DNA of 64,000 nucleotides, taken from Sulfurovum sp. Lineage in GTDB: Bacteria > Campylobacterota > Campylobacteria > Campylobacterales > Sulfurovaceae. This document shows, piece by piece, positions 8,722-19,335 of the stretch. The DNA is taken from the NCBI GenBank assembly GCA_027068485.1, contig JAMOSB010000022.1, positions 61,995 through 125,994 on the forward strand, read 5' to 3'. Each line of letters opens with the position of its first letter. The first letter of the stretch is position 1. Under the pieces are notes generated by a model. That model did not search any database. It worked only from the letters and a program-made list of their open reading frames with translations, and had not been told where the DNA came from. The position numbers and the translations under genes were made by a program.

Positions 8722-9331
8722 TATTTGTATAGCCAATAAAAACTATGTGATAAAAACTATCATAGAATCAAACATATTAAAAAGCACTATTAGCAAAAAT
8801 GAGAAAGAGCAGTTTCATATAGTTCATGCTATCTTGGAAAATAACAAAGAGACATACTCAGAGGAAAAAATAATGACTTTTCATAAAAAAGCTCTACTTT
8901 ATCTATTTAATAAACTTCAAAAAAATGAGAAATTGAAAGATATAGAAAAAAAATCTATGAAAGATATATCTACTATTGATAAAAAGTTAAAAGATAAATT
9001 TATAGGATATTGTCAAAATAGTATGCCAGAGCAGATACAAGCTTGCTTCTTATTAAGAGCTGATAATCTGTATCATTATACAATATTTGAAAATACCTAT
9101 GGTGATATATCGAAGTTTATAGAGTTTATTGAACACAACGAATCAATAAAGAGTCTAATAAATGAATGGGAAACTGTGATAGAGATCAAACATAGTCATC
9201 AAATATATTATGAGAAAGTTAATACTATGGATATCGTTGTCTGTATTGTCAACAATGATATATCTGTTGGAGTAATGACTAGAATCTCTAAAGTATTTAT
9301 AGAAAATCTATCTAAATCAGATGTAATTTAG
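8708..9331 (+). CDS. Hypothetical protein with possible C-terminal Roadblock-like domain
   Basis: A 207-residue AT-rich-coded protein. The first 100 residues are Lys/Glu-rich and helical. The last 100 show a strand pair (QIQACFLLRADNLYHYTIF), a helix, two strands (WETVIEIKHSHQIYYEKV), a strand (MDIVVCIVNND) and a closing helix, which is the element order of Roadblock/LC7 domains. It overlaps the gene before it and is followed 17 bases later by the hybrid kinase. No enzymatic motif is visible. The domain idea is inference from pattern and neighbours. Confidence 0.55.
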   Translation: MMEDSICIANKNYVIKTIIESNILKSTISKNEKEQFHIVHAILENNKETYSEEKIMTFHKKALLYLFNKLQKNEKLKDIEKKSMKDISTIDKKLKDKFIGYCQNSMPEQIQACFLLRADNLYHYTIFENTYGDISKFIEFIEHNESIKSLINEWETVIEIKHSHQIYYEKVNTMDIVVCIVNNDISVGVMTRISKVFIENLSKSDVI

Positions 9332-9348
9332 ATATAAAGAAGAATATT

Positions 9349-11280
9349 ATGCAAAATATAATTATGCAAAAATCCTCTTTTCAGAATATAATTTCCAAAG
9401 CCTCATGTGAGAACTGTATCTTATTTTATAATGATAATGGGATATTTAAATCAAATCACAATCAGAAGTCTCATCAATTTACAAGTAACGATCTACCACC
9501 TGCTTCTGCATTGCATGTCACACTAGAGACTAGAGTACCTCTCATTCTAAATCATGTAGAAGACTCTTTTATATACAATAATATTGTTGATAACCCATTT
9601 GAATTTAACATACAACATCTAGCTACAATTCCTTGTCTTTTAGATGAGGATACAAGACAGATATGGGGTATAGTTCTACTATCTTTAGATAATAAAAGTG
9701 ATACTATTTTTCATTTTGATACTATTAGAGCTATCTATCAAGATCTTTCATTACTACCTATGGAACATAAAGAGATACAAGCCTTCCCTATAGAAAGTAC
9801 TCAAATATTAGAAGATAAGATTGAGTACTCTTATCAATTTTTCTCCTCAATAATACATGATATGCGAACACCTATCAATATAATTATGGGTTTTTTGGAT
9901 CTACTTAATAAAAAACTTGCTAATGATATCGAAGGTAAAGAGTATATTCATGCTGCTAATAGAAGTGCTGATATGATCTCAGCACTTGTTGATGATGTAC
10001 TTGACTTCACAAAAGTTGATCTAGGTAAATTAGAATTAAATATGCATTACTTTTCCATCATGGAAGAGTTTGAAAGTATAGTTACTTCTTTTTACTATAT
10101 TACACAAAAAAAAGAGATTGATTTTAGAGTATATTTTGATCCATTATCTCCTTATATTATCTATTCTGATGCACATAGAATCAAACAAATTATTAATAAT
10201 TTAATAAGTAATGCACTTAAATTTACTCCAGAAAATGGACAAATAATTTTAGACTTCAACTATAATCAAAAAAATGACATGCTCAATATAGAGGTAACTG
10301 ATACTGGTATAGGTATGTCAAAAAAAGAGGTAGATAATATTTTCCAACCCTTTAAGCAAGCATCTAAAAAAACATCAAGTCAATATGGTGGTACAGGACT
10401 TGGACTAAGTATATCCAAACAGATAGCATCTATTCTAGGTGCAGAACTTAGTGTTAAAAGTATAAAAGGTGAAGGTACGACATTTACTCTACAGTTACCA
10501 TGTCATAGCATACTAGGAACACCACCTGCAATACAATTACCTCCTACTCTACCAACCATCTATCTACTTGAAGGAGCAATGATAGACGAACTCTACCATC
10601 TGCATATTAAACGATATTTAAATAGACTCAATCTCAATTATCTTTATTTAAAACCTGAAGAACTAAAAGAGAAATCTCATACTGAAAATAACATATACAT
10701 GTATATGCAAAAAGACAAAGATTTATCATTTATAAATGGTTTACATAAAGATATTCAATCCAAACTCATTCTCATAGAAAAGAGTGTGTATTCTGATACA
10801 CTTGTAGAGTTTGATAATATTATCACTCTCTATCGTCCTGTATTTCCAACTCAATTACTTGAAGCCTTTACTAAAGGAGAAAAGAATGTACCATCAACCA
10901 ATAAATCGATTACAACTAATAAAAAATTAAAAATACTTATTGCTGATGATAGTATCATAAATTTAAAACTAATGAAAGAGATATTAAAACCTTATGCTTC
11001 AAAACTCTATACAGCCAATAATGGAAAAGAAGCTTATGAGGCTTTTTTAGAAAAAGATTTAGATATTATTATCATTGATGAGCATATGCCAAAGATGAAA
11101 GGTAGTCAAGTAATTAAAAAAATACGAATTAACAAAGATGGGGGGAAATTATATATTTGTAGCTTAACTGGTGATAGTGATAGTAAAATTATCAAGATGA
11201 TTGAGAAAGCAGGTGCCAACCTAGTCTTAACCAAACCCATAAGAAATAGTGCTATAGAGAAAATGATAGCGAACTATTAA
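9349..11280 (+). CDS. Hybrid sensor histidine kinase (GAF-HisKA-HATPase-REC)
   Basis: Soluble 643-residue hybrid kinase without membrane segments. Residues about 1-135 look like a GAF sensor domain. The HisKA H-box SSIIHDMRTP carries His170. The HATPase domain has the N-box (NNLISNALKFTP), DTGIGM, and GGTGLGLSISK. A degenerate linker or pseudo-receiver spans roughly 395-515. The final receiver domain has ADDS and the phospho-acceptor Asp at about 577 (IIIIDEHMPK), then a Lys in LTKPI. It phosphorylates itself and passes the phosphate to its own receiver; an output protein is not obvious. It ends the Roadblock-type cluster, which suggests that the Roadblock-like proteins act with it. Confidence 0.85.
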   Translation: MQNIIMQKSSFQNIISKASCENCILFYNDNGIFKSNHNQKSHQFTSNDLPPASALHVTLETRVPLILNHVEDSFIYNNIVDNPFEFNIQHLATIPCLLDEDTRQIWGIVLLSLDNKSDTIFHFDTIRAIYQDLSLLPMEHKEIQAFPIESTQILEDKIEYSYQFFSSIIHDMRTPINIIMGFLDLLNKKLANDIEGKEYIHAANRSADMISALVDDVLDFTKVDLGKLELNMHYFSIMEEFESIVTSFYYITQKKEIDFRVYFDPLSPYIIYSDAHRIKQIINNLISNALKFTPENGQIILDFNYNQKNDMLNIEVTDTGIGMSKKEVDNIFQPFKQASKKTSSQYGGTGLGLSISKQIASILGAELSVKSIKGEGTTFTLQLPCHSILGTPPAIQLPPTLPTIYLLEGAMIDELYHLHIKRYLNRLNLNYLYLKPEELKEKSHTENNIYMYMQKDKDLSFINGLHKDIQSKLILIEKSVYSDTLVEFDNIITLYRPVFPTQLLEAFTKGEKNVPSTNKSITTNKKLKILIADDSIINLKLMKEILKPYASKLYTANNGKEAYEAFLEKDLDIIIIDEHMPKMKGSQVIKKIRINKDGGKLYICSLTGDSDSKIIKMIEKAGANLVLTKPIRNSAIEKMIANY

Positions 11281-11511
11281 GTCTACTTCACCATTATTAA
11301 CTTCTCTCTATCATTCCCTCTAGGAGTGCCAAATAGGATAATAATATACATTATGCTACTTTGAAGGAGACTACCAACTAATAGACTCGTGGTCAATAAA
11401 GATAGTGTAAAAAATAAAGTTCGCAATAGATTAGCACAATACTTTTTTGGGAAAATTAAACTTGCTTCAAAGCAACTGCCTGAGCAACTTAAATGGAAAG
11501 ATTGTATGAAG

Positions 11512-11588
11512 TGGTGTCAAGAGAGGGACTCGAACCCTCGACCTCCGGCTTATGAGACCAGCGCTCTAACCAGCTGAGCTACCTTGAC
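11512..11588 (-). tRNA. tRNA-Met (anticodon CAT)
   Basis: A complete cloverleaf can be drawn on the minus strand: acceptor stem beginning GTCAAGG, D arm GCTC-AGCTGGTTA-GAGC, anticodon loop CTCATAA with anticodon CAT, T arm with GGTTCGAGTC, and an encoded CCA. It is not the initiator, because the three G-C pairs of the initiator anticodon stem are missing. Elongator Met is the most likely identity; tRNA-Ile with a modified CAT anticodon is the alternative. Confidence 0.9.
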
Positions 11589-11609
11589 ATCTTTTGTTAA
11601 GAGGACAGA

Positions 11610-11638
11610 ATTTTAACTAAAGTTTGACTAATTGTCAA
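11610..11638 (-). promoter_or_regulatory. Sigma-70 promoter of the tRNA gene
   Basis: On the minus strand TTGACA (11633-11638), a 17-base spacer, and TAAAAT (11610-11615) lie about 22 bases before the tRNA 5' end. The -35 hexamer is part of a TTGAC-N5-GTCAA inverted repeat (11624-11638). Confidence 0.75.
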
Positions 11639-11727
11639 GCGTTTTTAGAAAAAAAGCTAAAAAGTTTTAAATTAATCTTTCTTTAGTCTAAGTGACTCAC
11701 TTTTATTAAAAAAATATCTGAAACTTA

Positions 11728-11756
11728 TTGACTTTTTGTCAAAAAATGACTAAAAT
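11728..11756 (+). promoter_or_regulatory. Sigma-70 promoter of groESL with palindromic -35
   Basis: TTGACT (11728-11733), 17-base spacer, TAAAAT (11751-11756), 38 bases before the groES start. The -35 lies in TTGAC-N5-GTCAA (11728-11742), the same arrangement as at the divergent tRNA promoter. No CIRCE element (TTAGCACTC-N9-GAGTGCTAA) is present. Confidence 0.75.
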
Positions 11757-11794
11757 ATCCTCCTATTTTAAATCACATAATAAAGGAGCTAAAT

Positions 11795-13722
<1,928 letters not shown>

Positions 13723-13738
13723 TCTCCCCAACCTCTCA

Positions 13739-13762
13739 AGGACGATACACCCGTATCGTCCT
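13739..13762 (+). terminator. Terminator-like hairpin after groEL
   Basis: AGGACGATAC and GTATCGTCCT form a perfect 10-bp stem with loop ACCC. The following bases are pyrimidine-rich (CCTCTTCTCC then TCTTT) rather than a pure T run. It may also serve the convergent xseA operon. Confidence 0.65.
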
Positions 13763-13825
13763 CCTCTTCTCCTCTTTAAATACCTAATTTATATCTCACA
13801 CTACCAGATTCAATTAAAAGGCAAC

Positions 13826-15091
13826 CTATCGCGTAGTATATACTACGCGTTTAAGGACTTGTGCTTCTAGTTTGAGTTCTCCATCTTCAAGATAAAATCG
13901 CTCTCCCTCTTGGAGTGTGGAGAGCGGGACGACTTTGCCCTCTTGGGAGAGTTCTGCCCATCCACTACGGCACTTCAAGAGAGGATCTTGGCTCTTGAGG
14001 CATGTCAGGTGATACCCAACCGCTTGGGACTTCTGCTCCAACATAAAGCCCATCTGATCACTCAACTGCTTTTTCAGTGGTATCACTCTCCCCTCTTGGT
14101 GCTGTAGTCGCTGTCGCATCACCCGTCGTAGCTCCCTACCAAGCCCATCAAACTGCTCTGATAAGGCATTGAGCCGACGCGTAGGAGAGAGTACCTTAAG
14201 ACGCTGTGAGAGGTGAGTGAGTCGCTCCTCTACCTGCTGTACCCTCTGAGCGATCGTCTGCTCATAGCGGTGTGCTATCTCTGCGAGGGTATAGCGTACC
14301 TCTTGACTATCGGGGAGTATCATCTCGATAGCAGCACTAGGGGTCGGTGCGCGTAGATCTGCGACGAGATCACTCATCATCACATCGACCTCATGCCCCA
14401 CCGCACTCACCACGGGAGTCTTCATCTCAAAGAGTCTATCGGCTACCACCTCTTCATTGAATGCCCAGAGATCCTCTGTTGAGCCACCTCCACGCCCTAC
14501 GACAATGACATCAACCCCCAAGCCATCCGCATACGCAAGGCTTTGGGCTATCTGCTGAGAGGCGTGTGACCCCTGTACAAGGGTATCGACAATCGTGACG
14601 CTGACCAATGCCCACCGCTTCTCTATCACCTTGAGCATATCGTGGAGTGCGGCACTCTGCTTGGCGGTGACAAGGGCTAGGGTACGGATCTGTTTGGGGA
14701 TAGGTTTTTTGCCCGCCATCTCAAAGTAGCCCTTTTTTTTGAGCTTCTCTTTGAGTTGTTCATAGGCGAGTGCCAATGCCCCCTGCCCATACGGCTCGAT
14801 ATGTACGGCATAGAACTGATACTCTCCGCGGGGAGTATAGACCCCTAGAGAGCCTTCAATCACGATATGCATCCCCTTTTCGATCTGAAACTTCATCTTC
14901 GCGACAGAGGAACGCCACATCACACACTTGATACTACTCTGTCTATCTTTGAGCGTAAAGTAGAGGTGTCCTGAGGTGTGGTAGGTACAAGAGGCGACCT
15001 CCCCCTCTACAAGTACATGGATAAAGGTCGCTTCAAGGAGGGATTTGATCTGGGTATTGAGCGTGGAGACGCTCATAAGATCGTGAGACAT
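13826..15091 (-). CDS. xseA: Exodeoxyribonuclease VII large subunit
   Basis: Large subunit of the nuclease that trims single-stranded DNA from both ends, 421 residues. The N-terminal OB-fold domain starts with VSTLNTQIKSLLE and includes GHLYFTLKD. The catalytic domain has the conserved VIVVGRGGGSTEDLWAFNEE segment and RAPTPSAA, followed by a long coiled-coil region rich in Leu and Gln. The small subunit gene xseB is not adjacent. The start shares its last base with the stop of ubiE upstream, so it is part of the long minus-strand operon. Confidence 0.93.
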   Translation of the reverse strand: MSHDLMSVSTLNTQIKSLLEATFIHVLVEGEVASCTYHTSGHLYFTLKDRQSSIKCVMWRSSVAKMKFQIEKGMHIVIEGSLGVYTPRGEYQFYAVHIEPYGQGALALAYEQLKEKLKKKGYFEMAGKKPIPKQIRTLALVTAKQSAALHDMLKVIEKRWALVSVTIVDTLVQGSHASQQIAQSLAYADGLGVDVIVVGRGGGSTEDLWAFNEEVVADRLFEMKTPVVSAVGHEVDVMMSDLVADLRAPTPSAAIEMILPDSQEVRYTLAEIAHRYEQTIAQRVQQVEERLTHLSQRLKVLSPTRRLNALSEQFDGLGRELRRVMRQRLQHQEGRVIPLKKQLSDQMGFMLEQKSQAVGYHLTCLKSQDPLLKCRSGWAELSQEGKVVPLSTLQEGERFYLEDGELKLEAQVLKRVVYTTR

Positions 15092-15828
15092 TATCTCTTT
15101 TGGGCGACAAGCAGTGTCGAGATACCCATTGAGAAGGATTTGGTATACTTCATCTCAAAGCCCGCATCCTCTAGCTCTTTGGCGAGCATCTTGGTGGTCA
15201 AAAACTCCTCTATAGAGTCGGGGAGATACTTGTAGGCTTCATAGTTTTTGGAGATGAGTCCACCTACGCGTGGTAAGACCTTTTTCATCCCAAAATCAAC
15301 AATCTTATCGAGTAGACCACTGCGTTCTTGCTTGGTAAACTCCAGTATCATCACGATACCATTGGGCTTAAGTACACGATAGAACTCCTCTAGGGCTTCC
15401 ACACGATCGACTACATTGCGGATACCATAAGAGATAGAGATCACATCGGTACTCTCATCTTCGAGTGGGAGGGCTTGGGCTTTGCCTTCGATAAACTCCG
15501 CAAAATCGACCTTCTTCTTGGCAACCTCTAGCATCCCAACAGAGGGGTCGATCCCTACATACTTCTCAATCTCTATCCCACTCTTTTGGGCTTGCTCTCT
15601 CCAGTAGATAAGCAGATCTCCTGTCCCTGTTGCAACATCGGTGACCTGTCCAATACGCTTCGTGCCGAGTATCTCAAAGGCCTTATCACACCCCTTCTTA
15701 CGCCACTGTATATCGATCCCCATACTCAAGACTCTATTGGCTAAATCATAGGTCGATGCGATATCATCAAACATCCCGACTATCTTATCTTGCTTATCCT
15801 GCTTCGCACTCAACTTCTCATTATTCAT
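15091..15828 (-). CDS. ubiE: Demethylmenaquinone methyltransferase
   Basis: SAM-dependent C-methyltransferase, the last step of menaquinone synthesis. In 245 residues it shows the family start KIVGMFDDIASTYDLANRVLSMGIDIQWR, only partly quoted here as MFDDIASTYDLANR, the SAM-binding VTDVATGTGDLL, the post-motif SYGIRNV, and the EFTKQE segment. It overlaps ribD upstream by 8 bases and xseA downstream by one. Campylobacterota mostly use menaquinone (and methylmenaquinone), which suits the psr-like respiratory operon in this window. Confidence 0.92.
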   Translation of the reverse strand: MNNEKLSAKQDKQDKIVGMFDDIASTYDLANRVLSMGIDIQWRKKGCDKAFEILGTKRIGQVTDVATGTGDLLIYWREQAQKSGIEIEKYVGIDPSVGMLEVAKKKVDFAEFIEGKAQALPLEDESTDVISISYGIRNVVDRVEALEEFYRVLKPNGIVMILEFTKQERSGLLDKIVDFGMKKVLPRVGGLISKNYEAYKYLPDSIEEFLTTKMLAKELEDAGFEMKYTKSFSMGISTLLVAQKR

Positions 15829-16813
15829 TGCTTTTTCTACTCCATATCATTAAATCTACATCTTTTCTCTCTTGATGTAGAAAATGTAAATTCATAGCGA
15901 TATTATAGGTTAAATTATTGGTAGAGAGCTTAGGGGTTTGATAGAGCAAGAGCCAATCAATCTTCTCAGAAAGTGCCTGAAGCATCCCCTCACCCCCCTC
16001 CACCATCACCAGTGAAGGGGTATCCAAAAATGCCAAACACTCCGTCACCTCCACCCTGCGGTGCGGTACCCCAAAGAGTGGTATGGTTCGATCAAAGGTA
16101 TCAGTGTGTGAGTAGATGACAATATCAGGAGCCTCTTGCCCCGTAAAACGACAATCGAGTGTAGGTCTATCCACCCGTACCGTATTGCCCCCAATCAGCA
16201 CACAATCACTCACGGCTCTAAGCTGATGCACATGAGCAAGCGAGTGAGGAGAACTGAGGTATCCACCCCCTATCCGTCCATTGGAGGTTTGTGCTAGCTT
16301 GAAGAGGACAAAGGCACGCGTCTGCCATATCATAAAGGGTTCGATGAGTGTACGACACGCCTCCTCTAGTACCCCAATGCTCACACGCTTGAGACTCTTT
16401 GCTCCCCCATCATGCCCCACAATAGGATCACGCATACCAATAATCACACGCAAGAGATTGAGCTGTGAGAGGAGTGAGGCACACGAAGGGGTCTTCCCCT
16501 CATGCGAGCAGGGTTCAAGTGTCACATAGATCGCACACTCAGCGAAAAATCCATCTGGTAGTGTACGAAGGAAGTGGTGTGCCATGCTAGCATCAGAGGG
16601 GTCAAATGTCACACGCTTACCACTGAGTCGTTGATAGCTCTCAATCAGTGCCAAGACCTCGGCATGTGAACTCCCCGCCTGCTGATGTGCCTCAATAGCA
16701 AGGATTGCTCCGTGGTGTGTTACCACTGCCCCTACAGCAGGATTGGGGTAGGTTAAGCCTTGGTACTCCCACGCTTTATCAAGGGCAAGTTGCATATAGA
16801 AACTATCTCTCAT
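15821..16813 (-). CDS. ribD: Bifunctional riboflavin deaminase/reductase RibD
   Basis: Carries out two successive steps of riboflavin synthesis. The N-terminal deaminase domain has the zinc site SHAEVLAL and LEPCSHEGKTPSC; the C-terminal reductase domain begins around LFKLAQTSNGRIGG. At 330 residues it is slightly shorter than the average family member, mostly at the end of the reductase domain. It overlaps ubiE by 8 bases and lies 28 bases after minE. Confidence 0.9.
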   Translation of the reverse strand: MRDSFYMQLALDKAWEYQGLTYPNPAVGAVVTHHGAILAIEAHQQAGSSHAEVLALIESYQRLSGKRVTFDPSDASMAHHFLRTLPDGFFAECAIYVTLEPCSHEGKTPSCASLLSQLNLLRVIIGMRDPIVGHDGGAKSLKRVSIGVLEEACRTLIEPFMIWQTRAFVLFKLAQTSNGRIGGGYLSSPHSLAHVHQLRAVSDCVLIGGNTVRVDRPTLDCRFTGQEAPDIVIYSHTDTFDRTIPLFGVPHRRVEVTECLAFLDTPSLVMVEGGEGMLQALSEKIDWLLLYQTPKLSTNNLTYNIAMNLHFLHQERKDVDLMIWSRKSNE

Positions 16814-16841
16814 AGACTCCCCTCTCTACCCATAATCGCGC

Positions 16842-17078
16842 TTAACTCTCTTTTTCTAACTGGACATCGATAGAGAGTGCCTCAATCTCCCCTACAACCT
16901 CTTTGCGTACCTCTACCTTGCGTACGCCCATATACTTCTTGACCACGGCGATAATCTCCGCTTTCATCTCATCCATAAAGGCGTAGTTTTCGGTGTTTTC
17001 TCTATCGGACATAATCGCGATAGTCAAGCGATCTTTTGCGATACTCGAACTACTCTTTTTCCTAAATAGTCCAAACAT
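16842..17078 (-). CDS. minE: Cell division topological factor MinE
   Basis: Short activator of MinD that drives Min oscillation and keeps the division site at mid-cell. The 78 residues contain the family pattern: an N-terminal amphipathic segment (LFRKKSSSSIAKDRL), TIAIMSDRE, and a C-terminal dimer domain with KYMGV. It starts in the stop codon of minD (shared A), so the two are translationally coupled. Confidence 0.93.
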   Translation of the reverse strand: MFGLFRKKSSSSIAKDRLTIAIMSDRENTENYAFMDEMKAEIIAVVKKYMGVRKVEVRKEVVGEIEALSIDVQLEKES

Positions 17079-17890
17079 TACTTAAACATCCCCGTAAGCT
17101 TCTTAAAGAGTCCGCCACCCTCTGACTCGATATCTACCATCTTGATATCTTCACCACAGAGACGACTAGCGATGCGTTTATACGCAGCCCCTGCGAGAGA
17201 GTCTTTATTGAGGATGACAGGTTTTCCTTGGTTAGAAGCATCAATCACCCCTCTATCTTCTGGGACTTTACCTAGTAGTTTGATATCCAAAATATCCAAA
17301 ATATCTTCACTACGGAGCATCTGTCCACTCCGCACCATCTCAGGGACGATACGATTAATGATAAGGTACTTCCCTACCTCTTTTCCCTCTTTGACCCGTT
17401 GAGATTTGGAGTCGAGGATACCGATAGCTCTATCGGAGTCACGGATAGAGGAGACCTCAGGGTTGACCACCACTATCGCCTTATCCGCAAACTCAATCGT
17501 ATGCTCATACCCACTCTCAATCCCCGCAGGGGCATCGAGTATCACAAAATCAAACTCTTTTTTGAGATTACGCACTAACTTCTCTATCTTCTCTGAGTCG
17601 AGTACAGACTTATCTTTGCTCTGTGACGCGGCCAAGAAGTAGAGATTGTTATCGACTTTACTACGGATGAGTGCTTGTTGGAGTGACGCATCACCATCCA
17701 TCACATGGATCATATCGTAGACTACACGGTTCTCCAACCCCAAAATCATATCAAGGTTACGCTGTCCGATATCAAAATCCAAAACAATACACCGCTTCCC
17801 TTGCTGTGCAATCCCCAATCCTACATTGGCAACCGCTGTGGTCTTACCCACTCCACCTTTTCCACTAATGACTGCTATGACTATGCCCAA
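17078..17890 (-). CDS. minD: Septum site-determining ATPase MinD
   Basis: Deviant Walker ATPase that binds the membrane in its ATP form and recruits MinC. The 270 residues begin with VIAVISGKGGVGKTT and include the switch region VLDFDIGQRNLDM and LDAPAGIE. The C-terminus is an amphipathic helix (GGLFKKLTGMFK) for membrane binding. It overlaps minC by 10 bases and minE by one. Confidence 0.96.
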   Translation of the reverse strand: MGIVIAVISGKGGVGKTTAVANVGLGIAQQGKRCIVLDFDIGQRNLDMILGLENRVVYDMIHVMDGDASLQQALIRSKVDNNLYFLAASQSKDKSVLDSEKIEKLVRNLKKEFDFVILDAPAGIESGYEHTIEFADKAIVVVNPEVSSIRDSDRAIGILDSKSQRVKEGKEVGKYLIINRIVPEMVRSGQMLRSEDILDILDIKLLGKVPEDRGVIDASNQGKPVILNKDSLAGAAYKRIASRLCGEDIKMVDIESEGGGLFKKLTGMFK

Positions 17891-18531
17891 TTGATATCCT
17901 TTTTTAATACTGGTGTAATCACCACTTCATTGTTTTTCAACTCAACACGATTGAGTTTATCCTCTAAATAACTGTTATTGATCTCTAATCCATGGAAGAT
18001 GATATTGGCTTTTGGAGAGGCGGTGAGGAGCATAAACTGTCCGCTACAACGGATAGCCCCCTCAACCACTTGTGTGATGATAAGATTACCTGTAATACTT
18101 AGTGTCGCACCACTATTAACACGGTTGAGCAGAAGGAGATCCCCCTCTATGGAGAGTTCTTGTCCACTGCGTATCATCTTATCGAGTACGGTAAGGTTAT
18201 TCTCTAGTCTGTTAGTGAGTTTGGAGAGTTCACTCTGGAGCATCTTCTCCTTCACCTCTTGCTTTGTCTTCTCTAGGGCTAGCTCTTTGGCTAACTCTCT
18301 ACGCGGTCGCCCTTCAGGGAGCGTGACATTCTCTAGGAAATGGAGTGATTTGGAGGTAAGATAGGCTCGAATCCTATCACTCACCTCCCCTCTCAATATG
18401 ATTAGATGGTCTTTAAATAAGATATGGTTGGCTTCAAAAAAAGAGAGAAACTTCTCCTCCTCACCCACCGTTGTCTCATAGACCTTCAAAGAGTACTGTT
18501 TACTTTGCAAGAAGACCCCTAAGCGTTCCAC
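17881..18531 (-). CDS. minC: Septum site-determining inhibitor MinC
   Basis: Inhibitor of FtsZ assembly, 216 residues. The C-terminal half is the beta-helical MinD-binding domain, seen as LSIEGDLLLLNRVNSGA, LSITGNLIITQVVEGA and IRCSGQFMLL repeats. The N-terminal part is divergent, as is common in Campylobacterota. It overlaps rimP by 13 bases and minD by 10. The minC-minD-minE order is the canonical one. Confidence 0.9.
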   Translation of the reverse strand: MERLGVFLQSKQYSLKVYETTVGEEEKFLSFFEANHILFKDHLIILRGEVSDRIRAYLTSKSLHFLENVTLPEGRPRRELAKELALEKTKQEVKEKMLQSELSKLTNRLENNLTVLDKMIRSGQELSIEGDLLLLNRVNSGATLSITGNLIITQVVEGAIRCSGQFMLLTASPKANIIFHGLEINNSYLEDKLNRVELKNNEVVITPVLKKDINWA

Positions 18532-18959
18532 TCATAGTAGGTCTTTGCACTACTGAGGTCACCATACCCAAAGGAGATATCCCCTGTGCTAGTCTCAACA
18601 ACAATACCACTACTATCGGCACTTTTCAAAAGACCTTCACACTTCTCACCACCGATAATTTTGAGTTTGACTCTCTCACCAACGGCATGTTCAAAGTGGC
18701 TAGGCTTCTTGAGCTTTCTCTCGATTCCAGGAGAGGAGACTTCTAGACGATACCGCTCACTCATCGGAGGGTATACATCCAAAAAGGGAGAGAGTTCATA
18801 AGAGATAGTAGCACATAGATCAAGGGTTACGCCATCTGCTTTGGTCACAAGGACACGAAAAATCGTCTCATTAAACTCTGTCACTATCTCTGTATCATAG
18901 AGTGCCGCACCATTGGCTTCTACCATCTTAGCTATCTGTGTCTCAAGATTCATCTTCAC
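18519..18959 (-). CDS. rimP: Ribosome maturation factor RimP
   Basis: Small factor for assembly of the 30S subunit, 146 residues. It shows the family segments ALYDTEIVTE, the DLCATISYELSPFLD helix and the YRLEVSSPGIERKLKK motif. The order infB, rbfA, rimP in the minus direction is a classical translation-factor cluster, here run into the min genes. It overlaps rbfA by 17 bases and minC by 13. Confidence 0.92.
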   Translation of the reverse strand: MKMNLETQIAKMVEANGAALYDTEIVTEFNETIFRVLVTKADGVTLDLCATISYELSPFLDVYPPMSERYRLEVSSPGIERKLKKPSHFEHAVGERVKLKIIGGEKCEGLLKSADSSGIVVETSTGDISFGYGDLSSAKTYYEWNA

Positions 18960-19329
18960 CCTCTTCCATCGGATTTTTATTGCGTGTGGCGATCTGCTTA
19001 AAGAGATCCTCCATACGACTCTGCTTCTCTAACTGTTCATCAAACTCAAAGGTAAAACGAGGAGCTTTAAACCACCCCTCACTCTGCTTACAGTGATTTT
19101 GGAGGTAGCCTGAGACGGCTCGAAGCTGTCGAAGTGCCTCCCCCTGCTCTTTGGCGGTGAGGAAAGATTTGTCAAGATAGACTTTGGCATCAGAGCGTCC
19201 TTTGGAGCAGACTACATCCGTTACACAGAGTCCATTGATACGCGTATCATCAAGCGTAGCGAGTGCCTCAGGGAGTATCTCCCGTAGGACAGACTCTACC
19301 CTATGTCGTTTGATCTCTTCTTGTGTCAT
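18943..19329 (-). CDS. rbfA: Ribosome-binding factor A
   Basis: A KH-type protein of 128 residues that helps 16S rRNA processing and 30S maturation. It has the ESVLREILPEAL start, VTDVVCSKGRSDAKVYL strand and the LRQLRAVSGYLQ helix typical of RbfA. The acidic C-terminal tail is encoded in the part that overlaps rimP. It lies six bases after infB. Confidence 0.9.
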   Translation of the reverse strand: MTQEEIKRHRVESVLREILPEALATLDDTRINGLCVTDVVCSKGRSDAKVYLDKSFLTAKEQGEALRQLRAVSGYLQNHCKQSEGWFKAPRFTFEFDEQLEKQSRMEDLFKQIATRNKNPMEEGEDES

Positions 19330-19335
19330 CGGCGA

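Noticed and set aside
11281..11511. Stretch between the hybrid kinase and tRNA-Met as a place for another gene
   Set aside because: No frame with start, SD and protein-like composition; no mobile element ends or att-like repeat of the tRNA 3' end were found.
11389..11577. Plus-strand 62-codon frame over the tRNA-Met gene
   Set aside because: The peptide part RDSNPRPPAYETSALTS is the usual antisense translation of a tRNA gene; the frame has no SD and is not a protein.
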